DNA of 64,000 nt from Segatella copri. Its GTDB lineage: Bacteria; Bacteroidota; Bacteroidia; Bacteroidales; Bacteroidaceae. The stretch spans positions 1,506,001 to 1,570,000 of the forward strand of contig NZ_CP156891.1 in NCBI RefSeq assembly GCF_019249795.2. Reading direction: 5' to 3'. Below are positions 1-9,683 of the stretch, piece after piece (position 1 is the first letter of the stretch; each line of letters begins with the position of its first letter). The notes below the pieces were generated by a model. The model had not been told where the DNA came from and did not search any database. It saw only the letters and a list, made by a program, of their open reading frames with translations. A program made the translations under genes and the position numbers.

Positions 1-424
1 GGGTCTTGGAATCAACGGTAGAAACGGCACCAGTGAGGTTTACCTTCTTCTGAGTACCGAAACCGACAACAACGACCTCATTCAGAGTCTTGTTGTCTTC
101 CTGCATGGTTACATTGATGTCACCACCCTTCCATACCATCTCCACCGGCTCGAAACCAATGTAGCTGATACAAACGGTTGCACCATGCTGAACATCAGAA
201 AGCACGAACTTACCATCCAAATCGGTGATGGTTCCACCCTGCTTTCCCTTAACTGTAACAGTAGCACCAATTACTGGCTCACCTGTAGGGTCAATAATGG
301 TACCAGTGCATTGTCCGTTCTTGGACTGATTAGTTTCCTGGATACGAGTTCCCCCATACGCTTGGGTAGGAGTCATACCAAGAGCCATAATCATAGTACT
401 TACTGTGAATAATTGTCTAATCAT
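1..424 (-). CDS. SusC/RagA-type TonB-dependent outer membrane protein, N-terminus only
   Basis: Only the first 141 codons lie in the window; the gene runs off the left edge. The start at 422-424 gives a signal peptide (MIRQLFTVSTMIMALG, ending near TQAYG). A CarboxypepD_reg-like beta-sandwich follows (roughly residues 37-112, with GEPVIGATVTVKG and ITDLDGKF), then the NEVVVVGFGTQKK segment that precedes the plug domain in SusC/RagA proteins. This family imports glycans or peptides across the outer membrane with TonB energy and usually pairs with a SusD lipoprotein, expected beyond the window. The substrate cannot be told from this fragment. Confidence 0.93.
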   Translation of the reverse strand, partial: MIRQLFTVSTMIMALGMTPTQAYGGTRIQETNQSKNGQCTGTIIDPTGEPVIGATVTVKGKQGGTITDLDGKFVLSDVQHGATVCISYIGFEPVEMVWKGGDINVTMQEDNKTLNEVVVVGFGTQKKVNLTGAVSTVDSKT

Positions 425-532
425 AAGATATAGTTTAAAAAATGTTATTTGGTCCAATAATTTAATTCAGCCGATGTTATTCGGCTTACTTGTTTAAGTT
501 AGCCAATGTTCAATTATTTAAGTTTGACGCTG

Positions 533-540
533 CAAAGATA
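533..540 (-). promoter_or_regulatory. -7 box of the susC-like gene
   Basis: Reads TATCTTTG on the minus strand, matching the Bacteroidota consensus TAnnTTTG, about 110 nt before the start codon. No convincing -33 TTTG is seen. The 425-727 gap otherwise holds only AT-rich leader and the terminator at 625-660. Confidence 0.7.
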
Positions 541-624
541 TACTATTTTTTAATACGAACCGGTTTTTAATGAAAAAAAATCGTTATTTTAATACTTTTT
601 AAGTAAAAAGTAAGAAAACATTCT

Positions 625-660
625 AAAAAAAGGCTCACAAGAGTAATTCTTGCGAGCCTT
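625..660 (-). terminator. Rho-independent terminator of the cysteine desulfidase gene
   Basis: Arms 630-642 and 648-660 form a 13-bp stem with one mismatch (AAGGCTCACAAGA / TCTTGCGAGCCTT). On the minus strand it is followed by a T run (625-630). It lies just after the stop of the gene at 728-2011. Confidence 0.85.
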
Positions 661-727
661 TTTTATCTTCTAGTTATAAATAATGTAAAATCTACACTTC
701 TATTTATTTATGCGTCATGATACCTAA

Positions 728-2011
728 TTATTTATGTGTCATGATATCAAGCACCATATCATCGGTGGTCTTCATCGCATCGGCACCGATAGAGGTGAGG
801 TTGTGGATACACTTATCCACATCATCATCCACGATACCCTCGGCAGAAGTCACGCACTTACCCTCCATGGAAAGAAGAGCAGAAAGCAAGGCGGTACTCA
901 CACCCGATGAGATCTTCAGGGCGCAGCTTGGCTTGGCACCGTCACAGATCATACCGGTAAGGTTTGCCACCATATTCTTGACTGAGTTGCAGATACGGGT
1001 AAAATCACCACCCATCAGATAGGTAATACCGCAACTGCTACCCGTGCTGGCTACCACGCAACCGCAGAGAGCTGAGAGTTTACCCAGACTCTGCTTGATA
1101 TAGATAGCCGTTAAATGACTGAGCATCAGGGCACGAATCAGCTCCTCCTCAGTATTCTCGTTCTCCAAGGCATAAACCACCACAGGATTGGTGGCACAGA
1201 TACCCTGGTTACCACTGCCGCTGTTACTCATCACCGGAATCATGGCACCACCCATACGGGCATCGCAAGCAGAAGCGGTACGGGAGATGATGTGAGAGAA
1301 GATGTTATTACCGAAGATGCCATGACTCAACGGACGGTCCATCGTCTTGCCCAGGCAGTGGCCATAGTTGCCCTTGATAGATTCCTCGGCAGCCTTCATA
1401 TTATATTCCTTGGTCTTGAGGATGAAGCGAATCTCATCGAGCGGAGCGGTGGTTGCGAATTCGTAAACCAAGCGGAGATTCAACTGGATATCGTCATTCT
1501 CCACATCAGCCGCAGCTCCACCACGCTTGTCAAAAATCACCTCACCATTACGCTCTACATATACAAAGTTGGTATGAGAACCGGCAATGATAGCTGTAGC
1601 TCTGCCGTTGCCGGCATAGCAGATTACCTCGATATAGAGTTTATCCACATCACCCTGCTTCAGTTTGATGTTGATATCCGCATCCTTGATATATTGTTTG
1701 CCCTGCTCCAGACTGTCGGGAGTGAGGTCTTTCAACACTTCCAGCTGATATTCAGGCTTTCCGATGAGCGCACCCAGCGATACGGCGATAGGCAAACCGA
1801 TCATACCCGTACCAGGAATGCCGACACCCATCGCATTCTTGAGCATATTAGGACTCAGAAGAACTTCAATACGTTCAGGGCGCTTGCCCAATGTAGTAGC
1901 AGCCTTGGCTGTACATAGTGCCACAGCCATCGGTTCGGTACAGCCGATGGCAGGAACCACCTCTTTATTAACGAGCGCAATGATGCGCTCACGCTTACTT
2001 TTCTCTAACAT
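728..2011 (-). CDS. cyuA: L-cysteine desulfidase, UPF0597 (YhaM/CyuA) family
   Basis: The 427-residue product matches the UPF0597/YhaM family in length and motifs: AIGCTEPMAVAL near the N-terminus, SNSGSGNQG in the middle, and the cysteine-rich SALCGCVVASTGSSCG towards the C-terminus. Family members are iron-sulfur, oxygen-sensitive enzymes that break L-cysteine into pyruvate, ammonia and sulfide; the N-terminal CTEP cysteine and the later cysteines are the likely cluster ligands. It is cytosolic with no signal peptide. The gene is monocistronic, with its own promoter at 2061-2068 and terminator at 625-660. It may also act on D-cysteine or serine-like substrates; the family is also annotated as serine dehydratase-like. 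Confidence 0.85.
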   Translation of the reverse strand: MLEKSKRERIIALVNKEVVPAIGCTEPMAVALCTAKAATTLGKRPERIEVLLSPNMLKNAMGVGIPGTGMIGLPIAVSLGALIGKPEYQLEVLKDLTPDSLEQGKQYIKDADINIKLKQGDVDKLYIEVICYAGNGRATAIIAGSHTNFVYVERNGEVIFDKRGGAAADVENDDIQLNLRLVYEFATTAPLDEIRFILKTKEYNMKAAEESIKGNYGHCLGKTMDRPLSHGIFGNNIFSHIISRTASACDARMGGAMIPVMSNSGSGNQGICATNPVVVYALENENTEEELIRALMLSHLTAIYIKQSLGKLSALCGCVVASTGSSCGITYLMGGDFTRICNSVKNMVANLTGMICDGAKPSCALKISSGVSTALLSALLSMEGKCVTSAEGIVDDDVDKCIHNLTSIGADAMKTTDDMVLDIMTHK

Positions 2012-2060
2012 AATCTATATAACTTTTATATAAATAACGTTCTTACCATTATTTCGGGTA

Positions 2061-2068
2061 CAAAAATA
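2061..2068 (-). promoter_or_regulatory. -7 box of the cysteine desulfidase gene
   Basis: Reads TATTTTTG on the minus strand, about 50 nt before the start codon. It sits just after the terminator of the upstream peptidase gene (2077-2115), so the two genes are transcribed separately. Confidence 0.65.
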
Positions 2069-2076
2069 CAAAAAAT

Positions 2077-2115
2077 AAACCGTATTCTTCTCTTTTCTCG
2101 AGAAAAATACGGTTT
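2077..2115 (-). terminator. Rho-independent terminator of the C1 peptidase gene
   Basis: Arms 2077-2092 and 2100-2115 (AAACCGTATTCTTCTC / GAGAAAAATACGGTTT) pair over 16 bp with one mismatch. On the minus strand the stem is followed by ATTTTTTG. Confidence 0.85.
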
Positions 2116-2136
2116 AAATCTATATTTCTTGATGAA

Positions 2137-3546
2137 TTAGTCTTCCAACTGGAACAGAGGATCATCTGGAGTCAGCATGGTTGGCTTCTGGTCGAATTCC
2201 TTCAAGAGCTGCTCAGAAGCATACTTCTTGTTTACTACCAGGCGGAACATGTACTCGTTGAACCAATCGTTAGTCATGATGAAGCAACCGGCAAAACCAT
2301 TGTCGGCACCCCAACTGTTCTCCACCTTCCATTTTACAGGCTTGCCATTGGCGTCGAGATCTACAGCTGTCAGCGTCATGGCATGAGTAGAACCGCTATC
2401 GAAAGTAGCGATGCGGTCAGCCTTGTTCATTGGAAATGAGGTATTGAAGAGGCTTCCATAGTCGAAGTTGTCGAGTGCCAGATAGCCGCGCTTGCGGTCG
2501 AGCTGCTTGCCCACATCATAGCTTGAATACATCTTATGACCATCCTTTAGAGAGGCGATGGCGAGCTGGGCAATCTCCTCCATAGGCAAGTTCAGATACT
2601 TCCAGTTATGACCATCGTAGGTGTGGCGGTCGTACTCTACCTCGTATGTCTTGTGGTAAGGACGGCGTGGATCGTTCATCACCATCAGGAAGGTACCGTT
2701 GAGATCCTTGCCTACGGTTTCCTCATAGAAACTCTTAGGAGTATACTTCTTTGCCTCGCCAATCTGCTTGCCGTCCTTGTCGCGGAAAGCATAGGTAAAT
2801 TCCTTTACCGGTTCGCCGAGAGTAAGACTCAGCATGTGATAAACCTGACCGAGCATCTCGTTCTTGCGAGCCTGGATAGCTGCCGACTTCTTGCCCTGAG
2901 CCACCATCTTGCGGAGTTCCAGACCATACTCGCGGAGCTTGCTGCTTACGAGACGGCTCATCTTGGAAGTATTGTTGCTTGAGTAAGTCTCAGGCTGGGC
3001 ACTCATAGGTACGAGACCATACTTGCTTGCCAAATCGGCAACACCACAGAAAGTACCGCCATCATTGAGCGGATTCTTGAAGAAGAACTGCACCTGAGGA
3101 TCCTCGATGCTCTTCTTGCCAAGGTCGATAACACCCTGAAGCATCAGGTTAGCCTTCTCCAGCTGATCATAGAAGAAGAGGTAATCCTGAGAATACTCCA
3201 CCACTCTACCCTGCTTGTCATTGACAGCAAAGTTAGAACGGAGCACGTTAAAACCGCTGAACATCCAGCAACGGCCCGAACTCTTCTGGTTGTGAATGCT
3301 CTGCGAAGGAGTCTCGATGCTGAAATGAGTATCAACCGGGGCCTCGTTGGCATGATTCTTCACAAGGTCATCAATGTTGTTGTTGGCAATCGCATTGAAG
3401 AGTGCCTTGTTGGCGATACCTGACTGCTGGCTTTTCTCCATCTGCTGGAGAGCAGACTGACTGATGCCGCCACCCTTGGTCTGCGCCATCAGAGACATGG
3501 AAGCCATCATCATGGCTCCCAAAAGTAATACATTTTTTCTCATCAC
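2137..3546 (-). CDS. Exported C1-family aminopeptidase (PepC/bleomycin-hydrolase type)
   Basis: This 469-residue cysteine peptidase starts with a signal peptide (MMRKNVLLLGAMMMASMSLMAQ), so it acts outside the cytoplasm, unlike classical cytosolic PepC. The papain-like triad of the bleomycin-hydrolase branch is visible: Cys in SSGRCWMFSGFN (about residue 93), His in GSTHAMTLTAVD and Asn in WKVENSWGADNG near the C-terminus. The N-terminal MEKSQQ...AIANNNIDDLVKN segment and the PEDDPLFQLED-like tail fit Bacteroidota aminopeptidase C proteins. It probably trims peptides in the periplasm or at the envelope. It is monocistronic with its own promoter and terminator. Confidence 0.9.
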   Translation of the reverse strand: MMRKNVLLLGAMMMASMSLMAQTKGGGISQSALQQMEKSQQSGIANKALFNAIANNNIDDLVKNHANEAPVDTHFSIETPSQSIHNQKSSGRCWMFSGFNVLRSNFAVNDKQGRVVEYSQDYLFFYDQLEKANLMLQGVIDLGKKSIEDPQVQFFFKNPLNDGGTFCGVADLASKYGLVPMSAQPETYSSNNTSKMSRLVSSKLREYGLELRKMVAQGKKSAAIQARKNEMLGQVYHMLSLTLGEPVKEFTYAFRDKDGKQIGEAKKYTPKSFYEETVGKDLNGTFLMVMNDPRRPYHKTYEVEYDRHTYDGHNWKYLNLPMEEIAQLAIASLKDGHKMYSSYDVGKQLDRKRGYLALDNFDYGSLFNTSFPMNKADRIATFDSGSTHAMTLTAVDLDANGKPVKWKVENSWGADNGFAGCFIMTNDWFNEYMFRLVVNKKYASEQLLKEFDQKPTMLTPDDPLFQLED

Positions 3547-3619
3547 GATAAAGGTATTTATTTGCTTATTGTTATATAACTAATTCCGGATTTCATTCCT
3601 TTTTCAGAAATTTCCTTTG

Positions 3620-3627
3620 CAAAAATA
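3620..3627 (-). promoter_or_regulatory. -7 box of the C1 peptidase gene
   Basis: TATTTTTG on the minus strand, about 75 nt before the start codon. It is back to back with the dxs promoter at 3691-3698. Confidence 0.6.
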
Positions 3628-3690
3628 CAAAGAATAATCGGAAAAAGCGAAAATATTGTCTCAAAAGTGCTTTATATAGGAAAAAAGCAT

Positions 3691-3698
3691 TATCTTTG
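3691..3698 (+). promoter_or_regulatory. -7 box of the dxs-trkA-trkH operon
   Basis: TATCTTTG on the plus strand, 23 nt before the dxs ATG. A weak -33 element (CTTT at 3670-3673) lies about 17 nt further upstream. Confidence 0.7.
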
Positions 3699-3721
3699 CA
3701 CAAGATTTTCACGAAGAAAAC

Positions 3722-5614
3722 ATGGACAAGAACAAGTTTAGTCTATTAAATAGTATAAAATACCCGGAAGATTTGAGACGGCTGAGCATTGACCAGCTGC
3801 CACAAGTCTGCAAAGAGTTAAGAGAAGACATTATCGACGAGGTTGCCGTCAACCCCGGTCATTTTGCCTCCTCTCTTGGCGTGGTGGAAATAACCGTAGC
3901 CCTACATTATATCTACAACACCCCATACGACCGTATTGTATGGGATGTGGGACACCAAGCCTACGGACATAAGATATTAACAGGACGCCGCGAAAACTTC
4001 TGTACCAACCGCAAGTTGCACGGCATCCGTCCATTCCCTACACCTTTAGAAAGCGAATATGATACCTTCGCCTGCGGACATGCGAGCAATTCCATCTCCG
4101 CAGCACTCGGTATGGCCGTTGCCGCACGCGAAAACGGAGATACCGACAGGCACGTGGTAGCCGTCATTGGCGATGGAGCCATGAGCGGCGGACTGGCTTT
4201 CGAGGGACTGAACAACGTATCAAGTACACCTAACGACATGCTCATCATCCTGAACGACAACGATATGAGCATCGACCGGGCTGTGGGCGGTATGGAGAAA
4301 TATCTCCTGAACCTCGATACCAACGAGACCTACAACCGCCTCCGTTTCAAGGCATCGCAGTGGCTGCACTCCAAAGGCTATCTCAACGAAGACCGCAAGA
4401 AGGGCATCCTGCGCCTGAACAATGCACTGAAGTCGGCACTGAGTCATCAGCAGAACATCTTCGAGGGTATGAATATCCGCTACTTCGGACCTTTCGATGG
4501 TCATGACGTGAAGGAAGTGGCGAGAGTGCTCAAACAGCTTAAGAACATGAAGGGTCCTAAGCTGCTGCACCTGCATACCACCAAGGGAAAGGGTTACGAA
4601 CCTGCCGAGAAGAGTGCTACCATCTGGCACGCGCCAGGCAAATTCGATCCGGAAACGGGTGAGAGAATCATTGCCGATACCAGTAACCAGCCTCCTAAAT
4701 ATCAGGATGTTTTCGGTGAGACGCTGCTGGAACTGGCTCTGAAGAACCCGAAGATTGTAGGTGTGACGCCAGCCATGCCTACAGGATGCTCCATGAACAT
4801 CATGATGAAGGCGATGCCAAACCGTACCTTCGATGTAGGTATTGCCGAGGGGCATGCCGTCACCTTCTCAGGAGGTATGGCGAAAGACGGACTCATCCCA
4901 TTCTGCAATATCTATAGTTCGTTTGTACAGCGTGCCTACGATAACATCATCCACGACATGGCACTGCTCAACCTGCCGGTTATCATGTGTCTGGACCGTG
5001 CCGGACTGGTAGGTGAAGACGGACCAACCCATCATGGTGCCTTCGATATGGCGGCTCTCCGTCCGATTCCGCATCTCACCATCGCATCTCCGATGAACGA
5101 GCATGAGTTGCGCAACCTGATGTATTCAGCCCAGTTGCCAGATCATGGCAGCTATGTTATCCGTTATCCTAGAGGCAAGGGGGTGCTCGTAGACTGGCGC
5201 AACCCGATGGAGGAAATCAAGACCGGTACCGGCAGAAAGCTGAAAGACGGCACCGATGTAGCCGTTCTTACCATCGGTCCTATCGGAAACGATGCCGCTC
5301 AGGCTATCGCTGAGGTAGAAACCGAAACCGGAATGAGCATCGCCCACTACGATATGCGATTCCTCAAGCCACTCGATGAAGACATTCTGAAAGAGGTGGG
5401 CGAAAAGTTCAGCCGCATCATCACCATCGAAGACGGCGTTCGTATGGGCGGTATGGGCTCAGCCGTACTGGAATGGATGAACGACCATGACTATCAGCCA
5501 AAGATGACCCGAATGGGATTGCCAGATGAGTTTGTGGAGCACGGAACCGTGGCACAGCTCAGAGAAATCGTGCATCTCGATAAAGAAGCAATCAAAGAAG
5601 CAATTAAGAAATGA
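3722..5614 (+). CDS. dxs: 1-deoxy-D-xylulose-5-phosphate synthase
   Basis: This enzyme condenses pyruvate and glyceraldehyde 3-phosphate with thiamine diphosphate, the first step of the MEP isoprenoid pathway. The 630-residue length is normal. Visible motifs are [15 protein letters not shown] (active-site His region), the ThDP/Mg motif [15 protein letters not shown] with the later NDNDMSID, and the pyrimidine-domain [15 protein letters not shown] followed by [18 protein letters not shown]. The start follows a TATCTTTG promoter. The stop overlaps the trkA start by four bases (ATGA at 5611-5614), so dxs and trkA are translationally coupled. Confidence 0.97.
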   Translation: MDKNKFSLLNSIKYPEDLRRLSIDQLPQVCKELREDIIDEVAVNPGHFASSLGVVEITVALHYIYNTPYDRIVWDVGHQAYGHKILTGRRENFCTNRKLHGIRPFPTPLESEYDTFACGHASNSISAALGMAVAARENGDTDRHVVAVIGDGAMSGGLAFEGLNNVSSTPNDMLIILNDNDMSIDRAVGGMEKYLLNLDTNETYNRLRFKASQWLHSKGYLNEDRKKGILRLNNALKSALSHQQNIFEGMNIRYFGPFDGHDVKEVARVLKQLKNMKGPKLLHLHTTKGKGYEPAEKSATIWHAPGKFDPETGERIIADTSNQPPKYQDVFGETLLELALKNPKIVGVTPAMPTGCSMNIMMKAMPNRTFDVGIAEGHAVTFSGGMAKDGLIPFCNIYSSFVQRAYDNIIHDMALLNLPVIMCLDRAGLVGEDGPTHHGAFDMAALRPIPHLTIASPMNEHELRNLMYSAQLPDHGSYVIRYPRGKGVLVDWRNPMEEIKTGTGRKLKDGTDVAVLTIGPIGNDAAQAIAEVETETGMSIAHYDMRFLKPLDEDILKEVGEKFSRIITIEDGVRMGGMGSAVLEWMNDHDYQPKMTRMGLPDEFVEHGTVAQLREIVHLDKEAIKEAIKK

Positions 5615-6954
5615 AAATAATCATAGCTGGCGCATATGCCATAGGTACTCACCTGGCGAGACTCCTGTCACGCAGCAATGAAGAGATTACGCTCATCGAT
5701 GAAAGCGAAGAGCGCCTGGCAAGCATTGGCTCCGACTGCGACCTGCTCACCATGCTGGGCAAGCCTACCAGTCTTCACATCTTACGCGATGCGGGGGTTG
5801 CAGATGCCGACCTCTTCATCGCCGTTACTCCGGTAGAAAGTACCAACATCACAGCTAGCATCCTTGCCAAGAACCTGGGTGCTAAAAGAACGGTGGCCCG
5901 CGTGGATAATCCGGAATATATGGATCAGCAGGCTCAGGAATTCTTCAAAGAATTAGGTATCAGCAAACTGATTTATCCGGAGATGCTCGCAGCCGTAGAT
6001 ATCAATAACGGACTGAAAATGAGTTGGGTACGTCAGCGCTGGGATGTGCACGACGGCGCACTCGTCATGCTCGGCATCAAACTGCGCGAAGGATGCGAGA
6101 TACTGAACGAACCGCTCAAGAACATCAGCGGTCCTAACGACCCTTATCACGTGGTAGCCATCAAGCGAGGCAGTGATACCATCATCCCTGGCGGTAACGA
6201 CGAGCTGAAACTCTACGACCTCGCCTACTTCATGACCACCCGCAACTACATCCCATATATCCGCAAGATTGTAGGCAAGGAGCACTATGTGGATGTGAAG
6301 AACGTGATGATTATGGGTGGCGGACGCACAGCCGTAAGAGCCGTGAAGAAGATGCCGGAATATATGGAATGCAAGATTATCGAGATGAGCGAGGAGCGCT
6401 GCGAATATCTCAACGATATTCTCGATGAGAACAAGACGCTCATCATTCATGGTGACGGACGTGACATTCCGCTGCTCGTAGAAGAAGGTATCCGTAATAC
6501 TCAAGCCTTCGTGGCACTGACCGGTAACGCCGAAACCAATATCCTGGCCTGTCTTACCGCCAAGAGAATGGGGGTGCGCAAGACGGTGGCTGCCGTAGAA
6601 AACGTAGACTACGTGAGCATGGCAGAAAGTCTGGATATCGGTACCATTATCAACAAGAAGATGATTGCCGCCAGCTACATCTACCAGATGATGCTCGATG
6701 CCGACGTGATGAACGTGAGATTCTTGATGAGCGCTAACGCCGATGTGGCTGAGTTTATAGCCAAAGAAGGTTCGAAGGTAACCAAGAAACCGGTGAAGGA
6801 ACTCGGCATGCCTATCGGTGTAACCATCGGTGGACTGGTTCGCGGTGAAGAAGGAATGCTCGTTTCGGGTAATACACAGATAGAACCGGGCGACTCGGTG
6901 ATGGTTTTCTGCCACAACATCAACATGAAGAAAATTGAGAAATACTTCATATAA
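5611..6954 (+). CDS. trkA: Trk potassium uptake regulatory subunit TrkA
   Basis: A cytosolic 447-residue protein with two RCK units. The first Rossmann fold starts at residue 1 ([19 protein letters not shown]) with the acidic NAD-ribose position in LIDESEERL; the second begins near residue 230 ([17 protein letters not shown]). TrkA_C domains follow each. TrkA binds NAD(H) and nucleotides and gates the TrkH channel. The first glycine motif reads GAYAIG instead of the more common GAGEVG, but both flanking glycines are kept. It overlaps dxs by four bases and is followed 30 nt later by trkH, its membrane partner. Confidence 0.95.
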   Translation: MKIIIAGAYAIGTHLARLLSRSNEEITLIDESEERLASIGSDCDLLTMLGKPTSLHILRDAGVADADLFIAVTPVESTNITASILAKNLGAKRTVARVDNPEYMDQQAQEFFKELGISKLIYPEMLAAVDINNGLKMSWVRQRWDVHDGALVMLGIKLREGCEILNEPLKNISGPNDPYHVVAIKRGSDTIIPGGNDELKLYDLAYFMTTRNYIPYIRKIVGKEHYVDVKNVMIMGGGRTAVRAVKKMPEYMECKIIEMSEERCEYLNDILDENKTLIIHGDGRDIPLLVEEGIRNTQAFVALTGNAETNILACLTAKRMGVRKTVAAVENVDYVSMAESLDIGTIINKKMIAASYIYQMMLDADVMNVRFLMSANADVAEFIAKEGSKVTKKPVKELGMPIGVTIGGLVRGEEGMLVSGNTQIEPGDSVMVFCHNINMKKIEKYFI

Positions 6955-6984
6955 GCGCGAAGGAGATAGAGACATACTTCATAT

Positions 6985-8442
6985 ATGATAAACAGAAAAT
7001 TAATATATAAGGTTTTAGGGCAACTACTTTTCATAGAAGCATTCCTGCTCTTCGTCAGTCTGCTGGTAGCTTTCTATTACCAGCAGGATGACATCTTTGC
7101 CTTCATTGTGGCAACACTTACCACCATCGGAGGCGGACTGGTGCTGAAATGGCGAGGACACGGAGCAGATAACTCAATGTCGCGCCGTGATGCCTATCTC
7201 GTGGTAACGCTCTCATGGATTGTATTCAGTTTCTTCGGAACCCTCCCCTTCATGATAAGTGGATACATCAACAACTTTACCGATGCCTACTTTGAAACCA
7301 TGTCGGGATTTACGACAACGGGAGCCACGATATTAGACGATGTAGAATGCTTCCCCCACGGACTGCTTTTCTGGCGTTCGCTCACCCAATGGATAGGCGG
7401 TCTGGGAATCGTGTTCTTCACCATCGCCCTGCTGCCATCGCTTGTAGGAGGACAGACCAAGGTGTTTGCTGCCGAGGCTACAGGACCTATCAAGACAAAA
7501 CTGCATCCCCGGCTTTCCACTTCGGCTAAATGGATATGGAGTATCTATCTGATGCTCACCATTGCCTGCATCGCATCCTACTACGTGGCAGGAATGAATC
7601 TCTTCGACAGTTTCAACTATGCGATGACCACTACGGCTACAGGAGGGTTCTCTACACATAACAGTAGTACCTCGTTTTTCCATTCGCCGGCGCTGGAATA
7701 CATCTGTGCCTTCTTCTGCTTCCTGTCGGGTGTTAATTTCACCCTGCTCTATGCAGCCGTCATCAAATTCAAGATCAAAGATCTGTTCAAGAATTCTGAG
7801 TTTAAGTTCTATATGCTCCTCGTTACAGCCTTCACGGCTTTCATCATGGTAGAGCTGATAGCGATGCGCAACTACGATGTGGAACATGCCTTCCGCAGCG
7901 CCATCTTCCAGGTGGTATCATTCATCACCACCACGGGATTATTTAACGACGATGCTGCTGTGTGGCCTCACGTTACCTGGGTGGTATTGGCAGCCTGCAT
8001 GTTCTTCGGAGCCTGCTCGGGCAGTACGAGTGGAGGTTTGAAATGTATCCGTGGCGTGATGCTGGTAAGAATGGTGAAGAATGAATTCCGCCAGATTCTG
8101 CATCCTAACGCCGTGCTGCCATTGAAGATTGATGGTATGAACGTACCGATGCAGAAGCGTGTTACGCTGCTTGCCTTCCTCACCACTTATCTCATCATCT
8201 GTCTGGTGATATCGTTCACGATGATAGCCATGGGCATCGACAATACCAATGCCATCACCATCACCCTGAGTTGTGTGGGTAATGTGGGACCTACGCTGGG
8301 TACGGAAATCGGACCAACCATGTCGTGGAGCGAACTGCCGGATGTGGCAAAATGGTTCTGCTCGCTGATGATGCTCATCGGTCGTCTGGAAATATTCAGT
8401 GTGCTGGTTATCTTAACGCCAGCATTCTGGAGAGAGAACTAA
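6985..8442 (+). CDS. trkH: Trk-type potassium channel subunit TrkH
   Basis: A 485-residue inner membrane protein with about ten hydrophobic segments and the four P-loop/selectivity-filter-like repeats of the TrkH/KtrB family. Filter-type segments are visible at MSGFTTTGATI, TTTATGGFSTHN, FITTTGLFND and CVGNVGPTLG. It forms the K+ pore gated by TrkA, encoded 30 nt upstream. The start at 6985 (MINRKLIYKVLGQLLF) gives the expected short cytosolic N-terminus before the first membrane helix. No terminator was found before the manA leader. Confidence 0.95.
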   Translation: MINRKLIYKVLGQLLFIEAFLLFVSLLVAFYYQQDDIFAFIVATLTTIGGGLVLKWRGHGADNSMSRRDAYLVVTLSWIVFSFFGTLPFMISGYINNFTDAYFETMSGFTTTGATILDDVECFPHGLLFWRSLTQWIGGLGIVFFTIALLPSLVGGQTKVFAAEATGPIKTKLHPRLSTSAKWIWSIYLMLTIACIASYYVAGMNLFDSFNYAMTTTATGGFSTHNSSTSFFHSPALEYICAFFCFLSGVNFTLLYAAVIKFKIKDLFKNSEFKFYMLLVTAFTAFIMVELIAMRNYDVEHAFRSAIFQVVSFITTTGLFNDDAAVWPHVTWVVLAACMFFGACSGSTSGGLKCIRGVMLVRMVKNEFRQILHPNAVLPLKIDGMNVPMQKRVTLLAFLTTYLIICLVISFTMIAMGIDNTNAITITLSCVGNVGPTLGTEIGPTMSWSELPDVAKWFCSLMMLIGRLEIFSVLVILTPAFWREN

Positions 8443-8536
8443 CATACCCAGAGGGGGAGTTAGAAAATAAAAGAGAAGTTGATATTTGAAGTAAGAAATA
8501 CGCTTACTAGACTAAGTATATTTCGCACAAAAAGCG

Positions 8537-8557
8537 TTATATATAATAAGGTATAGG
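8537..8557 (+). promoter_or_regulatory. TATATAATAAGGTRTARG motif copy 1, in the manA leader
   Basis: One of four copies of an intergenic motif in this window (others at 15577, 20865 and 28450). Here it is about 80 nt before manA and is followed by GTTCAGCAAG, resembling the GCTCAGAAG after the 28450 copy. Its role is unknown. Confidence 0.45.
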
Positions 8558-8629
8558 TTCAGCAAGAGCCTTACCCGAGAGTAAGAAACCGTACTTATGA
8601 GTACATTTATAAACTAAATACAGGTAAAA

Positions 8630-9589
8630 ATGAAACCATTAAAATTTCAACCGCTATTAAAATCCACCATCTGGGGTGGCAGTAAGATTATCACTTTCAA
8701 ACATCTCGACGTAAAGCAAGAGAATGTGGGAGAAAGCTGGGAAATCTCTGGAGTACCAGGAAATGAAAGCATCGTAGCCGATGGCGAGATGCAGGGCAAG
8801 AGCCTCAACGAGGTTGTTGCAGAACGGAAGGGAAGCTTCCTCGGAGAAGAGAACTACAAGCGTTTCGGCAATGAGTTTCCACTGCTCATCAAGTTTATCG
8901 ATGCCAACCGCGACCTCTCTATCCAGGTGCATCCTAATGATGAAATTGCCAAGAAGCAAGGTAAGGAACGCGGCAAGACCGAGATGTGGTATGCGCTGCC
9001 ATGCGAGCCGGATGCCAAGCTCTACAACGGCTTGAAGATGCAGATTACTCCTGAGCAGTACAAGGAGATGGTGGAGAATGATACCATCACTGATGCCCTG
9101 GCTCAGTATAACGTGAAGGAAGGTGACTGTTTCTTTATCCCAGCCGGCAGAATCCACACCATCGGAACAGGCTGTTTCGTTGTCGAGATTCAGCAGACCA
9201 GCGATGTTACCTATCGCATCTACGACTTCAAGCGCAAGGACAAGGATGGCAACTATCGCCAGCTCCACACCAAGGAAGCTGCCGAGTGCATTGACTACAC
9301 CGTATTGCCAGACTATCGCCAGCACTACACTCCTGCCAAGAACCAGGGTGTAAGCATGGTGCAGTGCCCTTACTTCACCACAGCCGTTTATGATCTCGAT
9401 GAGCCAATGACGCTGGATTATTCAGAGTTGGACAGCTTCGTGATTCTGATTGGCTTGAAGGGTGAGGCTAAGATTACCGACAACGAGGGTAACGAGATTA
9501 CGCTCCAGGGCGGCGAGAGCATCGTAGTTCCTGCCAGCACCAAGACATTGAAGATAGAAGGAACCCTAAAGTTCCTGGAGGTTTTTTAA
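8630..9589 (+). CDS. manA: Mannose-6-phosphate isomerase, class I
   Basis: A cytosolic zinc cupin enzyme of 319 residues that interconverts mannose 6-phosphate and fructose 6-phosphate. Metal-site motifs are visible: LSIQVHPNDEIAKKQ (Gln/His), GKTEMWYAL (Glu) and FIPAGRIHTIGTG (His), followed by the catalytic Arg region VTYRIYDFKRKD. The N-terminus KFQPLLKSTIWGGSKI is typical of the short bacterial class. It stands alone behind a leader of about 190 nt that carries the TATATAATAAGG motif. A bidirectional terminator follows. Confidence 0.95.
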   Translation: MKPLKFQPLLKSTIWGGSKIITFKHLDVKQENVGESWEISGVPGNESIVADGEMQGKSLNEVVAERKGSFLGEENYKRFGNEFPLLIKFIDANRDLSIQVHPNDEIAKKQGKERGKTEMWYALPCEPDAKLYNGLKMQITPEQYKEMVENDTITDALAQYNVKEGDCFFIPAGRIHTIGTGCFVVEIQQTSDVTYRIYDFKRKDKDGNYRQLHTKEAAECIDYTVLPDYRQHYTPAKNQGVSMVQCPYFTTAVYDLDEPMTLDYSELDSFVILIGLKGEAKITDNEGNEITLQGGESIVVPASTKTLKIEGTLKFLEVF

Positions 9590-9603
9590 AGGTAAAAAAG
9601 TAA

Positions 9604-9672
9604 AAGGGTAAAAAGGTAAAAAGAGCCTGGCGGGATGTCATCTGCCTGCTTTCTTTTTACCTTTTTACCTTT
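9604..9672. terminator. Bidirectional terminator-like inverted repeat built of TTTTTACC units
   Basis: Arms 9604-9623 and 9653-9672 pair over 20 bp with one mismatch, across a 29-nt loop. They are made of the repeated unit GGTAAAAA / TTTTTACC. It separates convergent manA and the DUF4435 gene. The same unit recurs at 44450-44512. Confidence 0.6.
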
Positions 9673-9683
9673 AAATATCCTTT

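Noticed and set aside
5953..6975. Minus-strand open frame of 340 codons opposite trkA
   Set aside because: Shadow frame: His-rich translation without motifs, fully covered by trkA on the other strand.
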